Shown: positions 52,278-59,624 of the stretch, in pieces
Layout: each line of letters opens with the position of its first letter
Numbering within the stretch: the first letter of the stretch is position 1
Assembly (NCBI GenBank): GCA_035342095.1
Contig: DAOQWL010000023.1
Span: 4,189-68,188, forward strand
DNA from: PLanc-01 sp035342095
Lineage (GTDB): Bacteria > Planctomycetota > Phycisphaerae > Sedimentisphaerales > Anaerobacaceae
Direction: 5' to 3'
Length of the DNA: 64,000 nt
Made by a program: the position numbers and the translations under genes
The notes under the pieces: model-generated
What the model saw: the letters and a program-made list of their open reading frames with translations, nothing else
What the model was told of the DNA's origin: nothing
Database searches by the model: none

Positions 52278-53378
52278 ATGGAAGTACCCTTGTTGGATCT
52301 GAAGGCACAGTACAAGACGATCAAGAGCGAAGTCCTCGCGGGCATCGCAGAGGTCCTGGAGTCACAGGTCTGTATTGGCGGGCCCAAGATCCAGGAACTG
52401 GAGCAGAAGATCGCTGCAGCGAGCGATTGCCAGTTCGCCGTCGGCGTCTCCAGCGGGACCGACGCGATCCTCAACTGTCTGATGAGCCTGAACATCGGGC
52501 CGGGCGACGAGGTCATCACCACGCCGTTCACGTTCTTCGCGACCGTGGGCTGCATCTCGCGAGTGGGAGCGACGCCTGTGCTCGTCGATATCGATCCGAG
52601 GACGTACAACATCGATCCCGCCCAGATCGAGACCGCCGTGACCCGACGGACCAGGGCCATCATCCCGGTCCACCTGTTCGGCCAGATGGCGGACATGGAC
52701 CCGATCATGGGGATCGCGAGTCGGTACAACCTGGCGGTTATCGAAGACGCGGCCCAGTCGATCACAAGCACGTACAAGGGCCGAAAGGCCGGCAGCATCG
52801 GCACTGCCGGCTGCTTCAGCTTCTTCCCGAGCAAGAACCTCGGCGGCATCGGCGACGGCGGCATGGTCGTCACCAACGATGAGGCCCTCTACAGACGCCT
52901 GATGCTCATGCGCAATCACGGGGCCGAGCCGAAGTACTACCACAAATTCGTCGGCGCCAATTTCCGTCTCGATCCGATCCAGGCGGTCGCCCTGCTGGTG
53001 AAATTGCCGCACCTGGACACGTGGTCGCAGGCCCGTCGGCGCAACGCCGCGTACTACGACGAGCGATTCGCAGGGACCGCGGTGCAGACGCCGTACATCA
53101 GCCCGGACTGCCTCACCATCTATAACCAGTACTGCATCCGGGTCCCCCGACGCGATGAGGTCGTTGCGCACCTGAAGGCCAACAAGATCGGCTGCGAGAT
53201 CTACTACCCCGTCCCCGCCCACATGCAGGAGTGCTTCTCCTACCTGGGCTACGGCGAAGGCGATTTCCCGCATTCCGAGAAGGCGGCCGGCGAGATCATG
53301 GCCTTGCCCGTCTATCCCGAACTGACGGACGAGATGAAGGACGCCGTGGTGGACTGCATCCTGACATTCCTGCGTTGA
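52278..53378 (+). CDS. DegT/DnrJ/EryC1-type sugar aminotransferase
   Basis: PLP enzyme that converts a keto-sugar nucleotide to an amino sugar. The 366-residue product has VPLLDLKAQYKTIKSEVLAG, VGVSSGTDAILNCLMSLNIG, VITTPFTFFATVGCISRVGA, VIEDAAQSITSTYKG and FSFFPSKNLGGIGDGGMVVT with the PLP lysine. It most resembles WbpE/PglE-type enzymes. AAGG at 52267-52270 is 7 bases before ATG 52278, which is preferred over the ATG at 52272. Its partner keto-sugar-forming dehydratase is not in this window. The next gene starts within its stop codon. Confidence 0.92.
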   Translation: MEVPLLDLKAQYKTIKSEVLAGIAEVLESQVCIGGPKIQELEQKIAAASDCQFAVGVSSGTDAILNCLMSLNIGPGDEVITTPFTFFATVGCISRVGATPVLVDIDPRTYNIDPAQIETAVTRRTRAIIPVHLFGQMADMDPIMGIASRYNLAVIEDAAQSITSTYKGRKAGSIGTAGCFSFFPSKNLGGIGDGGMVVTNDEALYRRLMLMRNHGAEPKYYHKFVGANFRLDPIQAVALLVKLPHLDTWSQARRRNAAYYDERFAGTAVQTPYISPDCLTIYNQYCIRVPRRDEVVAHLKANKIGCEIYYPVPAHMQECFSYLGYGEGDFPHSEKAAGEIMALPVYPELTDEMKDAVVDCILTFLR

Positions 53379-54598
53379 TGGCGGCCGGGACGGTCATCTG
53401 GATCATCAACCACTACGCGGGCAGCCGCGTCCACGGGATGGAGTATCGCCACTACTACCTCGCGCAGCACTTCGCGAGGATGGGACTGCGCCCCGCGATC
53501 GTCTGCGCATCGTTTCACCATCTGCTGACGAAGTTGCCCGAGGGCAAGACCGCCGATGTGGACGGTATTCCGTACGTCTGGATCAAGACCCGCCGGTACG
53601 AGAGAAACGACGCCAAACGGGCCTTGAACATGGTGGACTTCTCCACCCGCCTGCTGTTTGCCCGGCTCGGGCAACTGCCGAAGCCGAATGTCGTGATCGC
53701 CTCCTCGCCGCACCCGTTCGTCGCGTTCAACGGGTATCGGATCGCCAGGCGATACGGCGCCAAGTTCATCTTCGAGGTGCGAGACCTGTGGCCTCTGACG
53801 CTTCTGGAGATCGGCGGGCACTCGCCGCGTCACCCGTTCATCCGCGCAATGGCCTGGGCCGAGAGGCTGGGCTACGAGCGATGCGACCATGCGGTTTCCC
53901 TGTCCGCCGGGACTCGGGACTACATGGTGGCGTACGGACTGGACGAACGCAAGTTCGTGAATATCCCCAATGGCATGGACCTGCCTGCCGAAGGGGCAAA
54001 CGTCGAGCCTCTGCCCGAGGAGCATCGACGAGTCATCGAGAACCTTCGAGGGCATGGCACGCTGATTGTCCTCTACAGCGGAAGCCACGGCGTCGTCAAC
54101 GCACTGGAGAATGTCCTGGATGCCGCCGGACTGCTGCGCGATGAGCCGGCGGTGCACTTCCTGCTGGTCGGCCAGGGACCGCAGAAGGAATCGCTGCGTC
54201 AGCGCGCACAGCAGGCGGGCTTGGCGAACGTCACCTTCCTGCCGTCGGTCGGCAGGTCGCAAATGCCCGCTCTGACGCAATCGGCAGACCTCGGCTACGT
54301 CGGCCTCCAGAAGAAGGACCTTTTCAAGTACGGCGTGAGCCCGAACAAGCTGTACGAGTACATGGCGTCGGGATTGCCGATCCTGTGGGCGATCGAGATG
54401 GATCGTGACGAGGTGGCCGAGGCCCAATGTGGCTTCTCCATCCCGGCGGAGGACCCGGCCGCCCTGGCGGCGGTGTTGCGACAGGCTGTCGCGATGCCAC
54501 GAAGCCAACTGCGGGAGATGGGCGAACGCGGACGCCGCAATCTGATTGAGACGCATACGTATGAAACGCTCGCCCGGCAGTACGCCTGCCTGTTTTGA
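53378..54598 (+). CDS. Glycosyltransferase family 4
   Basis: 406-residue GT-B enzyme: VIWIINHYAGSRVHGMEYRH, FIFEVRDLWPLTLLEIGGHS, CDHAVSLSAGTRDYMVAYGL, then TLIVLYSGSHGVVNALENVL and GVSPNKLYEYMASGLPILWA. The resemblance to the enzyme at 50923 (EVRDLWP segment) suggests related acceptors. The ATG at 53378 shares its A with the stop of the aminotransferase gene (TGATG), so the genes are translationally coupled. The initiating transferase follows one base after its stop. Confidence 0.92.
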   Translation: MAAGTVIWIINHYAGSRVHGMEYRHYYLAQHFARMGLRPAIVCASFHHLLTKLPEGKTADVDGIPYVWIKTRRYERNDAKRALNMVDFSTRLLFARLGQLPKPNVVIASSPHPFVAFNGYRIARRYGAKFIFEVRDLWPLTLLEIGGHSPRHPFIRAMAWAERLGYERCDHAVSLSAGTRDYMVAYGLDERKFVNIPNGMDLPAEGANVEPLPEEHRRVIENLRGHGTLIVLYSGSHGVVNALENVLDAAGLLRDEPAVHFLLVGQGPQKESLRQRAQQAGLANVTFLPSVGRSQMPALTQSADLGYVGLQKKDLFKYGVSPNKLYEYMASGLPILWAIEMDRDEVAEAQCGFSIPAEDPAALAAVLRQAVAMPRSQLREMGERGRRNLIETHTYETLARQYACLF

Positions 54599-54599
54599 C

Positions 54600-55313
54600 A
54601 TGTATCGCGTCATCAAGAGGCTGTTCGACGTGCTGTTCGCGGCTGCTGCGATGGCGGTTCTGTCGCCGCTGCTGGCGGCAGTCGCCATCGCGGTCCGCGT
54701 GACAAGCCCCGGACCAGTGCTCTTCCGCCAGGAACGGGCGGGCCAGGGCGGCAAGCCGTTCGTCCTGTTCAAGTTCAGGACCATGCGGCCGGACGCGGAC
54801 CCGTTCGGTCCGAGTCCCAAGTCCGGCGAGGACGCCCGACTCACGCGGGTCGGCCGGTTCTTGCGGGAATCCTCTCTTGACGAATTGCCGCAACTGGTTA
54901 ACATCCTGGCGGGCGACATGAGCTTGATCGGCCCCCGGCCTTTGTACGTCTCGCAGATCGCGGAGTGGGACGAGCGGCAGAGGACACGGCTCCTCGTCAA
55001 ACCGGGATTGACCGGCTTGGCCCAGGTCTCCGGGAGGGGACAACTGACTGTTGAAGAAAAACTGGAATTCGACGTGCGATATGTGGAGCGGGCGGGTCTG
55101 CTGCTGGACAGCCGAATCCTGCTGGCCACGTTGGTGCGGGTCTTCGCGCGCCGCGGAATCTACGAGATGCGGTATTCGCGGGCGGAAGACACCCGCGCGC
55201 AGTCGGGCTCTGGTCAGAAAGAGAACGTGGACGACAGGAGATGCTCTTATGACCATCCACACAACCCAACCCGGACACATCACGAAGGTGGACGAAATCG
55301 CGCGGCTCCGTGA
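54600..55313 (+). CDS. Initiating sugar-phosphate transferase (PglC/WcaJ-domain)
   Basis: Starts glycan assembly by moving a sugar-1-phosphate from a UDP-sugar to undecaprenyl phosphate. The 237-residue protein has one N-terminal membrane helix (DVLFAAAAMAVLSPLLAAVA) and the bacterial sugar transferase domain: GPVLFRQERAGQGGKPFVLF, KFRTM, SLDELPQLVNILAGDMSLIG, PRPLYV, KPGLTGLAQVSGR. It is the short PglC-like form without the WcaJ N-terminal helices. The last ~22 residues overlap the start of the kamA-like gene by 65 bp in a different frame and look dispensable. Confidence 0.92.
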   Translation: MYRVIKRLFDVLFAAAAMAVLSPLLAAVAIAVRVTSPGPVLFRQERAGQGGKPFVLFKFRTMRPDADPFGPSPKSGEDARLTRVGRFLRESSLDELPQLVNILAGDMSLIGPRPLYVSQIAEWDERQRTRLLVKPGLTGLAQVSGRGQLTVEEKLEFDVRYVERAGLLLDSRILLATLVRVFARRGIYEMRYSRAEDTRAQSGSGQKENVDDRRCSYDHPHNPTRTHHEGGRNRAAP

Positions 55314-56391
55314 GCAGGAGAAGTCCGCCCTGGCGGCAGTCTCCCAGCGATTCGCCTTCCGCAGCAACGACTACTATCTGTCCCTGATCGACTGGGACGA
55401 CCCAAGCGATCCGATCCGCCGGGCCATCGTGCCGAACGCGGGGGAACTGGACGAATGGGGCCGGCTCGATCCCTCCGATGAAAAAGCGTACACCATCATG
55501 CCCGGCGTCGAGCACAAGTACAACTACACGATCCTGCTGCTGGTCAGCGACGTGTGCGAGGGGATCTGCCGCTACTGTTTCCGCAAGCGGGTCTTCATGG
55601 GCTCGCAGGCGGAATGCCTTCGCGACGTCCCGGCGGCCATGGAGTACATCGCCAGCCAGCCGCAGGTGACGAACGTGTTGCTGACGGGCGGCGATCCGCT
55701 CGCCTTGCCGACGGCGGAACTGGCCGACGTCCTGCGCCGCCTCCGCAAGATCGATCATGTGCAGATTGTCCGGATCGGATCGCGGATGCCTGCCTTCAAT
55801 CCATATCGGATCATCCAGGATCCCGCCCTGCTCGACATGATCAGTCAGTACAGCACGAGCCGCAAGAAGCTCTACGTCATGACGCACTTCATCCATCCGC
55901 GGGAGTTGACGGACGTGGCCGTGCAAGCGACCTCGCTGCTCCAGAAGGCCGGCGCGATCACAGCGAACCAGGCGCCGCTCATCCGCGGCGTCAACGACGA
56001 TCCGCAGGTCCTGGCGGAGCTTTTTCGCACACTGTCCTTCATCGGGAACGCTCCGTACTATGTCTTCCAGTGCCGTCCCGCAGTGGGCAACCGGATGTAC
56101 ACGGTCCCGATCGAGGAAGGCTATGAAATCGTCGAGCACGCGAAGGCCCACGTCTCCGGACTGGCCAAGCGTGCCCGCTACGTGATGTCCCACAGCACCG
56201 GCAAGATCGAGATCCTGGCGGTCGCAGGAGGGCATACGTACCTGAAGTACCACCGGGCAGGCGACGATAAGGACAACGGACGATTCCTTGTCTTCAAGAG
56301 CAATCCGGAAGCCTGTTGGCTGGACGACTACGAAGAGATGACCTTGGACTACCCGAGGACCCTGCCGTACCGATCCCTGGGACCGGATTGA
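55249..56391 (+). CDS. KamA-family radical SAM protein
   Basis: 380-residue protein of the lysine 2,3-aminomutase-like radical SAM family, which moves amino groups with SAM, an Fe-S cluster and PLP. The cluster motif is CEGICRYCFRKRVF (Cys103, Cys107, Cys110), followed by NVLLTGGDPLALPTAELADV, VRIGSRMPAFNPYRI, LYVMTHFIHPRELTD and YYVFQCRPAVGNRMYTVPI. The C-terminal part has LAVAGGHTYLKYHRAGDD and lacks the PGGGGK motif of known lysine 2,3-aminomutases, so the reaction is uncertain. AGGAG (55236-55240) is 8 bases before ATG 55249. It overlaps the preceding gene by 65 bp. Confidence 0.88.
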   Translation: MTIHTTQPGHITKVDEIARLREQEKSALAAVSQRFAFRSNDYYLSLIDWDDPSDPIRRAIVPNAGELDEWGRLDPSDEKAYTIMPGVEHKYNYTILLLVSDVCEGICRYCFRKRVFMGSQAECLRDVPAAMEYIASQPQVTNVLLTGGDPLALPTAELADVLRRLRKIDHVQIVRIGSRMPAFNPYRIIQDPALLDMISQYSTSRKKLYVMTHFIHPRELTDVAVQATSLLQKAGAITANQAPLIRGVNDDPQVLAELFRTLSFIGNAPYYVFQCRPAVGNRMYTVPIEEGYEIVEHAKAHVSGLAKRARYVMSHSTGKIEILAVAGGHTYLKYHRAGDDKDNGRFLVFKSNPEACWLDDYEEMTLDYPRTLPYRSLGPD

Positions 56392-56397
56392 GATCCC

Positions 56398-57630
56398 ATG
56401 CGACACAAGACGACCATTCTGGTTGCCGTCATCACAGCTTGCTGTCGGGCAGCCTTTGCCCTGGAGCCGAACGAGATCCTCGTCGTAGCCAACACGGAAC
56501 AGCCGGCCTCGGTGAGGCTCGCCCGCTACTACTGCGAGAAGCGGGGCATCCCCTCGGGCAACGTGATTCCCGTGTCGCTGGGGACGCCGGTCCGGGATTC
56601 CATCGGCCGAGCCGACTACGAGAAGCGGCTCGCCGGTCCCATCCGCCGGACTTTCACCGCGAGAAAAGACCTCGCGCACATCCGCTGCCTCGTGACGACC
56701 TACGGCGTTCCGTTCCGGGTCGGCCGACGAGATCCCCTTCGCGGTCTCGAAGCGCAGCTCGAGAAGCTCCGCCAGGCGCTCCAGGCGGAGAAGGACGCCA
56801 TCGCACAACTGGATCAGAAAGGCGAGACGAGCTCGCCCATGCGGCAAGGGCGGCAGCTCCGCGCGACCCAGATCCAGATGGAGATCGACCGTATCCGTGG
56901 AGTGGAGACGGACGCGTCCGTGGACAGCGAGCTGTCCCTCGTTCTGCGGGGCGAGTACGAGCTGTACCGCTGGCAGCCGAACCTGTTGCGAGACGACAAA
57001 CCGGCGCCCTTCACGACCCTCATGGTCAGCCGGCTCGACGGCCCGAGCTACGACATCGCACAAGGACTGATCGACAAGGCCCTCGTCGCCGAGTCCAAAG
57101 GCCTGGCCGGCAACGCCTGCATCGACTCGCGGGGGCTCTTCAAGCAGGACCTGTATAGTCGCTACGACCAATCGCTTCGCGATCTGGCGATCCTGACCCG
57201 GCTTCGGACCACGCTGCCCGTCCTGGAGGAGCGGACCGCAGCGCTGTTCGCAGCAGGGAGTTGCCCGCAGACGGCCCTCTACTGCGGGTGGTACAGCGTC
57301 GGGAAGTACGTCGATGCCTTCGACTTCGTCGAGGGCGCGGTCGGTTTCCACATCGCCAGCGTCGAGGCCGCCTCCCTGCACGACCCCAACAGCACGAAAT
57401 GGTGCACCGCCATGCTCATGGACGGGATCACGGCTACGCTCGGACCCGTCACGGAGCCCTATCTGCACGCCTTCCCCGAGCCGCGGGCGTTCTTCGAGGC
57501 GCTCTTCGACGGTCATTGCCTCGTCGAAGCGTATTACCTCACCCAGCCTTTCAATTCCTGGCAGATGGCCCTGATCGGCGATCCGCTGTATAAGCCATTC
57601 AAGGCGAGTGAGACGGCGCACGCCCCGTGA
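56398..57630 (+). CDS. Exported TIGR03790-like protein
   Basis: 410-residue protein with a signal peptide (TTILVAVITACCRAAFA) and the pattern of the TIGR03790 family: NEILVVANTEQPASVRLARY, YCEKRGIPSGNVIPVSL, HIRCLVTTYGVPFRV, CGWYSVGKYVDAFDFVEGAV and MALIGDPLYKPF. A helical, charged insertion lies at residues ~120-165. The family is found in bacteria with surface glycans or PEP-CTERM systems and its role is not known. It begins 7 bases after the kamA-like stop, which ties it to the polysaccharide locus. A palindromic hairpin covers its stop codon. Confidence 0.82.
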   Translation: MRHKTTILVAVITACCRAAFALEPNEILVVANTEQPASVRLARYYCEKRGIPSGNVIPVSLGTPVRDSIGRADYEKRLAGPIRRTFTARKDLAHIRCLVTTYGVPFRVGRRDPLRGLEAQLEKLRQALQAEKDAIAQLDQKGETSSPMRQGRQLRATQIQMEIDRIRGVETDASVDSELSLVLRGEYELYRWQPNLLRDDKPAPFTTLMVSRLDGPSYDIAQGLIDKALVAESKGLAGNACIDSRGLFKQDLYSRYDQSLRDLAILTRLRTTLPVLEERTAALFAAGSCPQTALYCGWYSVGKYVDAFDFVEGAVGFHIASVEAASLHDPNSTKWCTAMLMDGITATLGPVTEPYLHAFPEPRAFFEALFDGHCLVEAYYLTQPFNSWQMALIGDPLYKPFKASETAHAP

Positions 57631-57657
57631 AGCAGGTTCGAATGCATCCTGTTTCAC
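57627..57657. repeat. Hairpin at the end of the polysaccharide locus
   Basis: GTGAAGCAGG (57627-57636) pairs with CCTGTTTCAC (57648-57657) with one mismatch and an 11-base loop. It contains the stop codon of the TIGR03790-like gene and uses the same GTGAAGC units as 7875-7943. Confidence 0.6.
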
Positions 57658-57659
57658 GC

Positions 57660-57688
57660 TTCACGCATCTTGCCTTTCGTGCTACAAT
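57660..57688 (+). promoter_or_regulatory. Candidate promoter of the SagB/DJ-1 fusion gene
   Basis: TTCACG (57660-57665), 17-base spacer, TACAAT (57683-57688); GGAGG follows at 57722-57726. Confidence 0.45.
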
Positions 57689-57734
57689 ACGACCTGAGAT
57701 GTCTGTGTCGCCGAGTGCATTGGAGGATACAACG

Positions 57735-59039
57735 ATGAAACGCCGCTTTTCCTGGACAGGGGAATACGTCTCGTTCGTGTGGGGAATGTCGCTGGTTCTG
57801 CTGTACCTGGCTTCGGTCGTTGCGGCCGGGACCGACAAGCCGGCGACAAGGGAAGGAATGCGCCGGACGAAGCCCGCGAGCATGTCGCCCATCCAGCTCC
57901 CGACGCCGCAAACCAGCAGCCAGGTCAGTTTCGAACAGGCGGTCATCGAGCAGCGTAAGGTGCAGATGCCCGGCGACCAGCGACTCGACCTGGCGAAGAT
58001 CGGCCAGCTCGCCTGGGCCACCCAGGGGGCGACGGCTCCGTCCGTCAACATGACGTTGCCGCCGGCACAATCGCAAATCGCCGGCGAGCCCTCCATACGG
58101 GCCTACTTCATCCTGCCCGATGGGCTCTTCTCGTACGAGCCGATGAGCCATACGCTCCAGCCCATCACCGACAAGGACTGCCGGGCGACAGCCGCAGCGG
58201 CCATGCTCAGGCAGGCCGTCGTCCCGGTCGGCGGCTGCCAGATCATCCTGGCGGCCTCCACCCGCGATTTCTCCTCTCGCTATGGGACGCGGGCCCGGAC
58301 CATCATGGCCTTGCAGACCGGCAAGATCGCACAGAACATCCAGCTTCAGGCCGCAACCCTGGGCTTGTCGCTCGTGAGCGTCGATGCCGTCGAAGCAGCC
58401 GATCTGCGCACCGTCACGCGGATTCCACGCGGGTTCGATCCGCTCTACGCGGCCATCATCGGCTACCCGGCCGGGCTGGCTCCGACCACCGCAGTGCAGC
58501 CGACTGTGACAACCCAGTCGAGCGGAAGGGCACTCCTCGTCGTCCCGCCCATCGGTTTCCAGGATGAGGAGCTGTTTGCCACGAAACGCACGCTGGAACT
58601 TGCCGGCGTACAGACCGCCATTGCGAGCGCTCGCATGGGACCGCTGGCAGGCATGCTCGGCGGTGCGGCCCAAGCCAACATGCTCCTGAACCAGGCCAGC
58701 GTCGACAACTACGACGTCGTGGTCTTCATCGGCGGCACAGGGGCCCTGGACTACCAGAACAATCCCACCGCCCAGAACCTCGCGCGTCAGGCATCGGTGC
58801 GAGGCAAGATCCTGGCCGCCATCGGCACGGCTCCAAGCATCCTGGCGACGGCCGGCGTCATGCGCGGCGTCCGGTCCACCGCATACCTTAGCGAACGCGA
58901 ACGCATGGTCCGTGCCGGCGCCGTCTACACGGGCAACCCCGCGGAAAAGGACGGAAACATCATCACCGCCACCGGTCCGTTGGCTGTCAGCCTCTTCACA
59001 CAGGCGATCATCGAGAGTCTCGGGCAGAGAACGCAGTAA
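57735..59039 (+). CDS. Exported fusion of SagB-like nitroreductase and DJ-1/PfpI-like domains
   Basis: 434-residue protein. An N-terminal hydrophobic helix (GMSLVLLYLASVVAAG) exports or anchors it. Residues ~70-255 resemble SagB/ThcOx-type nitroreductases: VSFEQAVIEQRKVQ, LDLAKIGQLAWATQGATAPS, ALQTGKIAQNIQLQAATLGL and FDPLYAAIIGYPAG. The usual RRSxRxF flavin-contact motif is replaced by QRKVQMP. Residues ~265-434 resemble DJ-1/PfpI: RALLVVPPIGFQDEELF, NYDVVVFIGGTGALDYQ and KILAAIGTAPSILATAGV, where the nucleophile Cys of the AAIC elbow is Gly. Both active sites thus look altered. GGAGG is 8 bases before ATG 57735. I know of no described protein with this pairing. Confidence 0.78.
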   Translation: MKRRFSWTGEYVSFVWGMSLVLLYLASVVAAGTDKPATREGMRRTKPASMSPIQLPTPQTSSQVSFEQAVIEQRKVQMPGDQRLDLAKIGQLAWATQGATAPSVNMTLPPAQSQIAGEPSIRAYFILPDGLFSYEPMSHTLQPITDKDCRATAAAAMLRQAVVPVGGCQIILAASTRDFSSRYGTRARTIMALQTGKIAQNIQLQAATLGLSLVSVDAVEAADLRTVTRIPRGFDPLYAAIIGYPAGLAPTTAVQPTVTTQSSGRALLVVPPIGFQDEELFATKRTLELAGVQTAIASARMGPLAGMLGGAAQANMLLNQASVDNYDVVVFIGGTGALDYQNNPTAQNLARQASVRGKILAAIGTAPSILATAGVMRGVRSTAYLSERERMVRAGAVYTGNPAEKDGNIITATGPLAVSLFTQAIIESLGQRTQ

Positions 59040-59447
59040 ACTCTGTCGTCCGAGATTCCGCTGCCCACCCTCTCTCCCTCACCTGCTGGGAACAATCCAC
59101 CGGCCCAGCGGTCTGCCCATTCGGCAGTCGCTGACGCTCCGCCGATCAGCCGGGCTGCCTGCCGGGTCTCGCCTTATGAGACGCTCCACCACCTGGCAGG
59201 ACCTGCCTTTCCCCCCGCACGGACAGTCTCTTCGGTCTTTGGTCGCCGGCTCCCATGAGGTGCCCCCCCCAGCATTCGGGACGACAAGATGCACACGATG
59301 AATTGGACCCTGGCCCAAGAATGCCAGAACGCAGTTTCAATCGTATATTATAGATGGATGCCCCCGGGGCGGCGATCCGCCTCCGTTACCGAGCTCCGGC
59401 ACGGTGCCTTATAAGGGTGAAGGGCACTGTAAGGAAGGGTACCTCGC
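59040..59447. other. Intergenic region before a tiny membrane ORF
   Basis: No larger gene is supported. A TATATTATAG sequence at 59344-59353 could be a -10 box, followed by a GC-rich leader with small inverted repeats (GGCACGGTGCC at about 59399-59409). This could be the 5' leader of the 23-codon ORF. Confidence 0.35.
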
Positions 59448-59519
59448 ATGAACCTGGTTCTTGTCATCTTGCATCTGGCCGTGCTGGCCACGCTGGTTTT
59501 CGCCTACGGCCGGGAATAA
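59448..59519 (+). CDS. Tiny single-helix membrane protein (23 residues), tentative
   Basis: ATG to TAA encodes MNLVLVILHLAVLATLVFAY plus Gly-Arg-Glu: one hydrophobic helix with a short polar end. AAGGAAGG lies 9 bases upstream, a strong ribosome binding site, and a possible promoter and leader precede it. Single-helix proteins of this size (such as CydX, KdpF or CcoQ types) serve as small subunits of membrane complexes, but no such complex gene is adjacent on this strand; the symporter gene is convergent. Expression needs proof. Confidence 0.4.
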   Translation: MNLVLVILHLAVLATLVFAYGRE

Positions 59520-59624
59520 TCCCCTGCAAATCGTCGCGAGCGGGGCGTTCCGCCTTCGGGGCGCTCTGCGGCATTCCGCTTGACACAACCCAGGACGAAA
59601 ACACCACTTCGAAGCAACACAGGT

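Noticed and set aside
57632..57650. tRNA T-loop-like GGTTCGAAT
   Set aside because: No acceptor, anticodon or D-arm can be built around it; it is part of a palindromic hairpin.
54997..57657. Minus-strand frame of 886 codons opposite the radical SAM and TIGR03790-like genes
   Set aside because: Both sense genes have clear motifs; the antisense frame has none and is long only because of GC bias.
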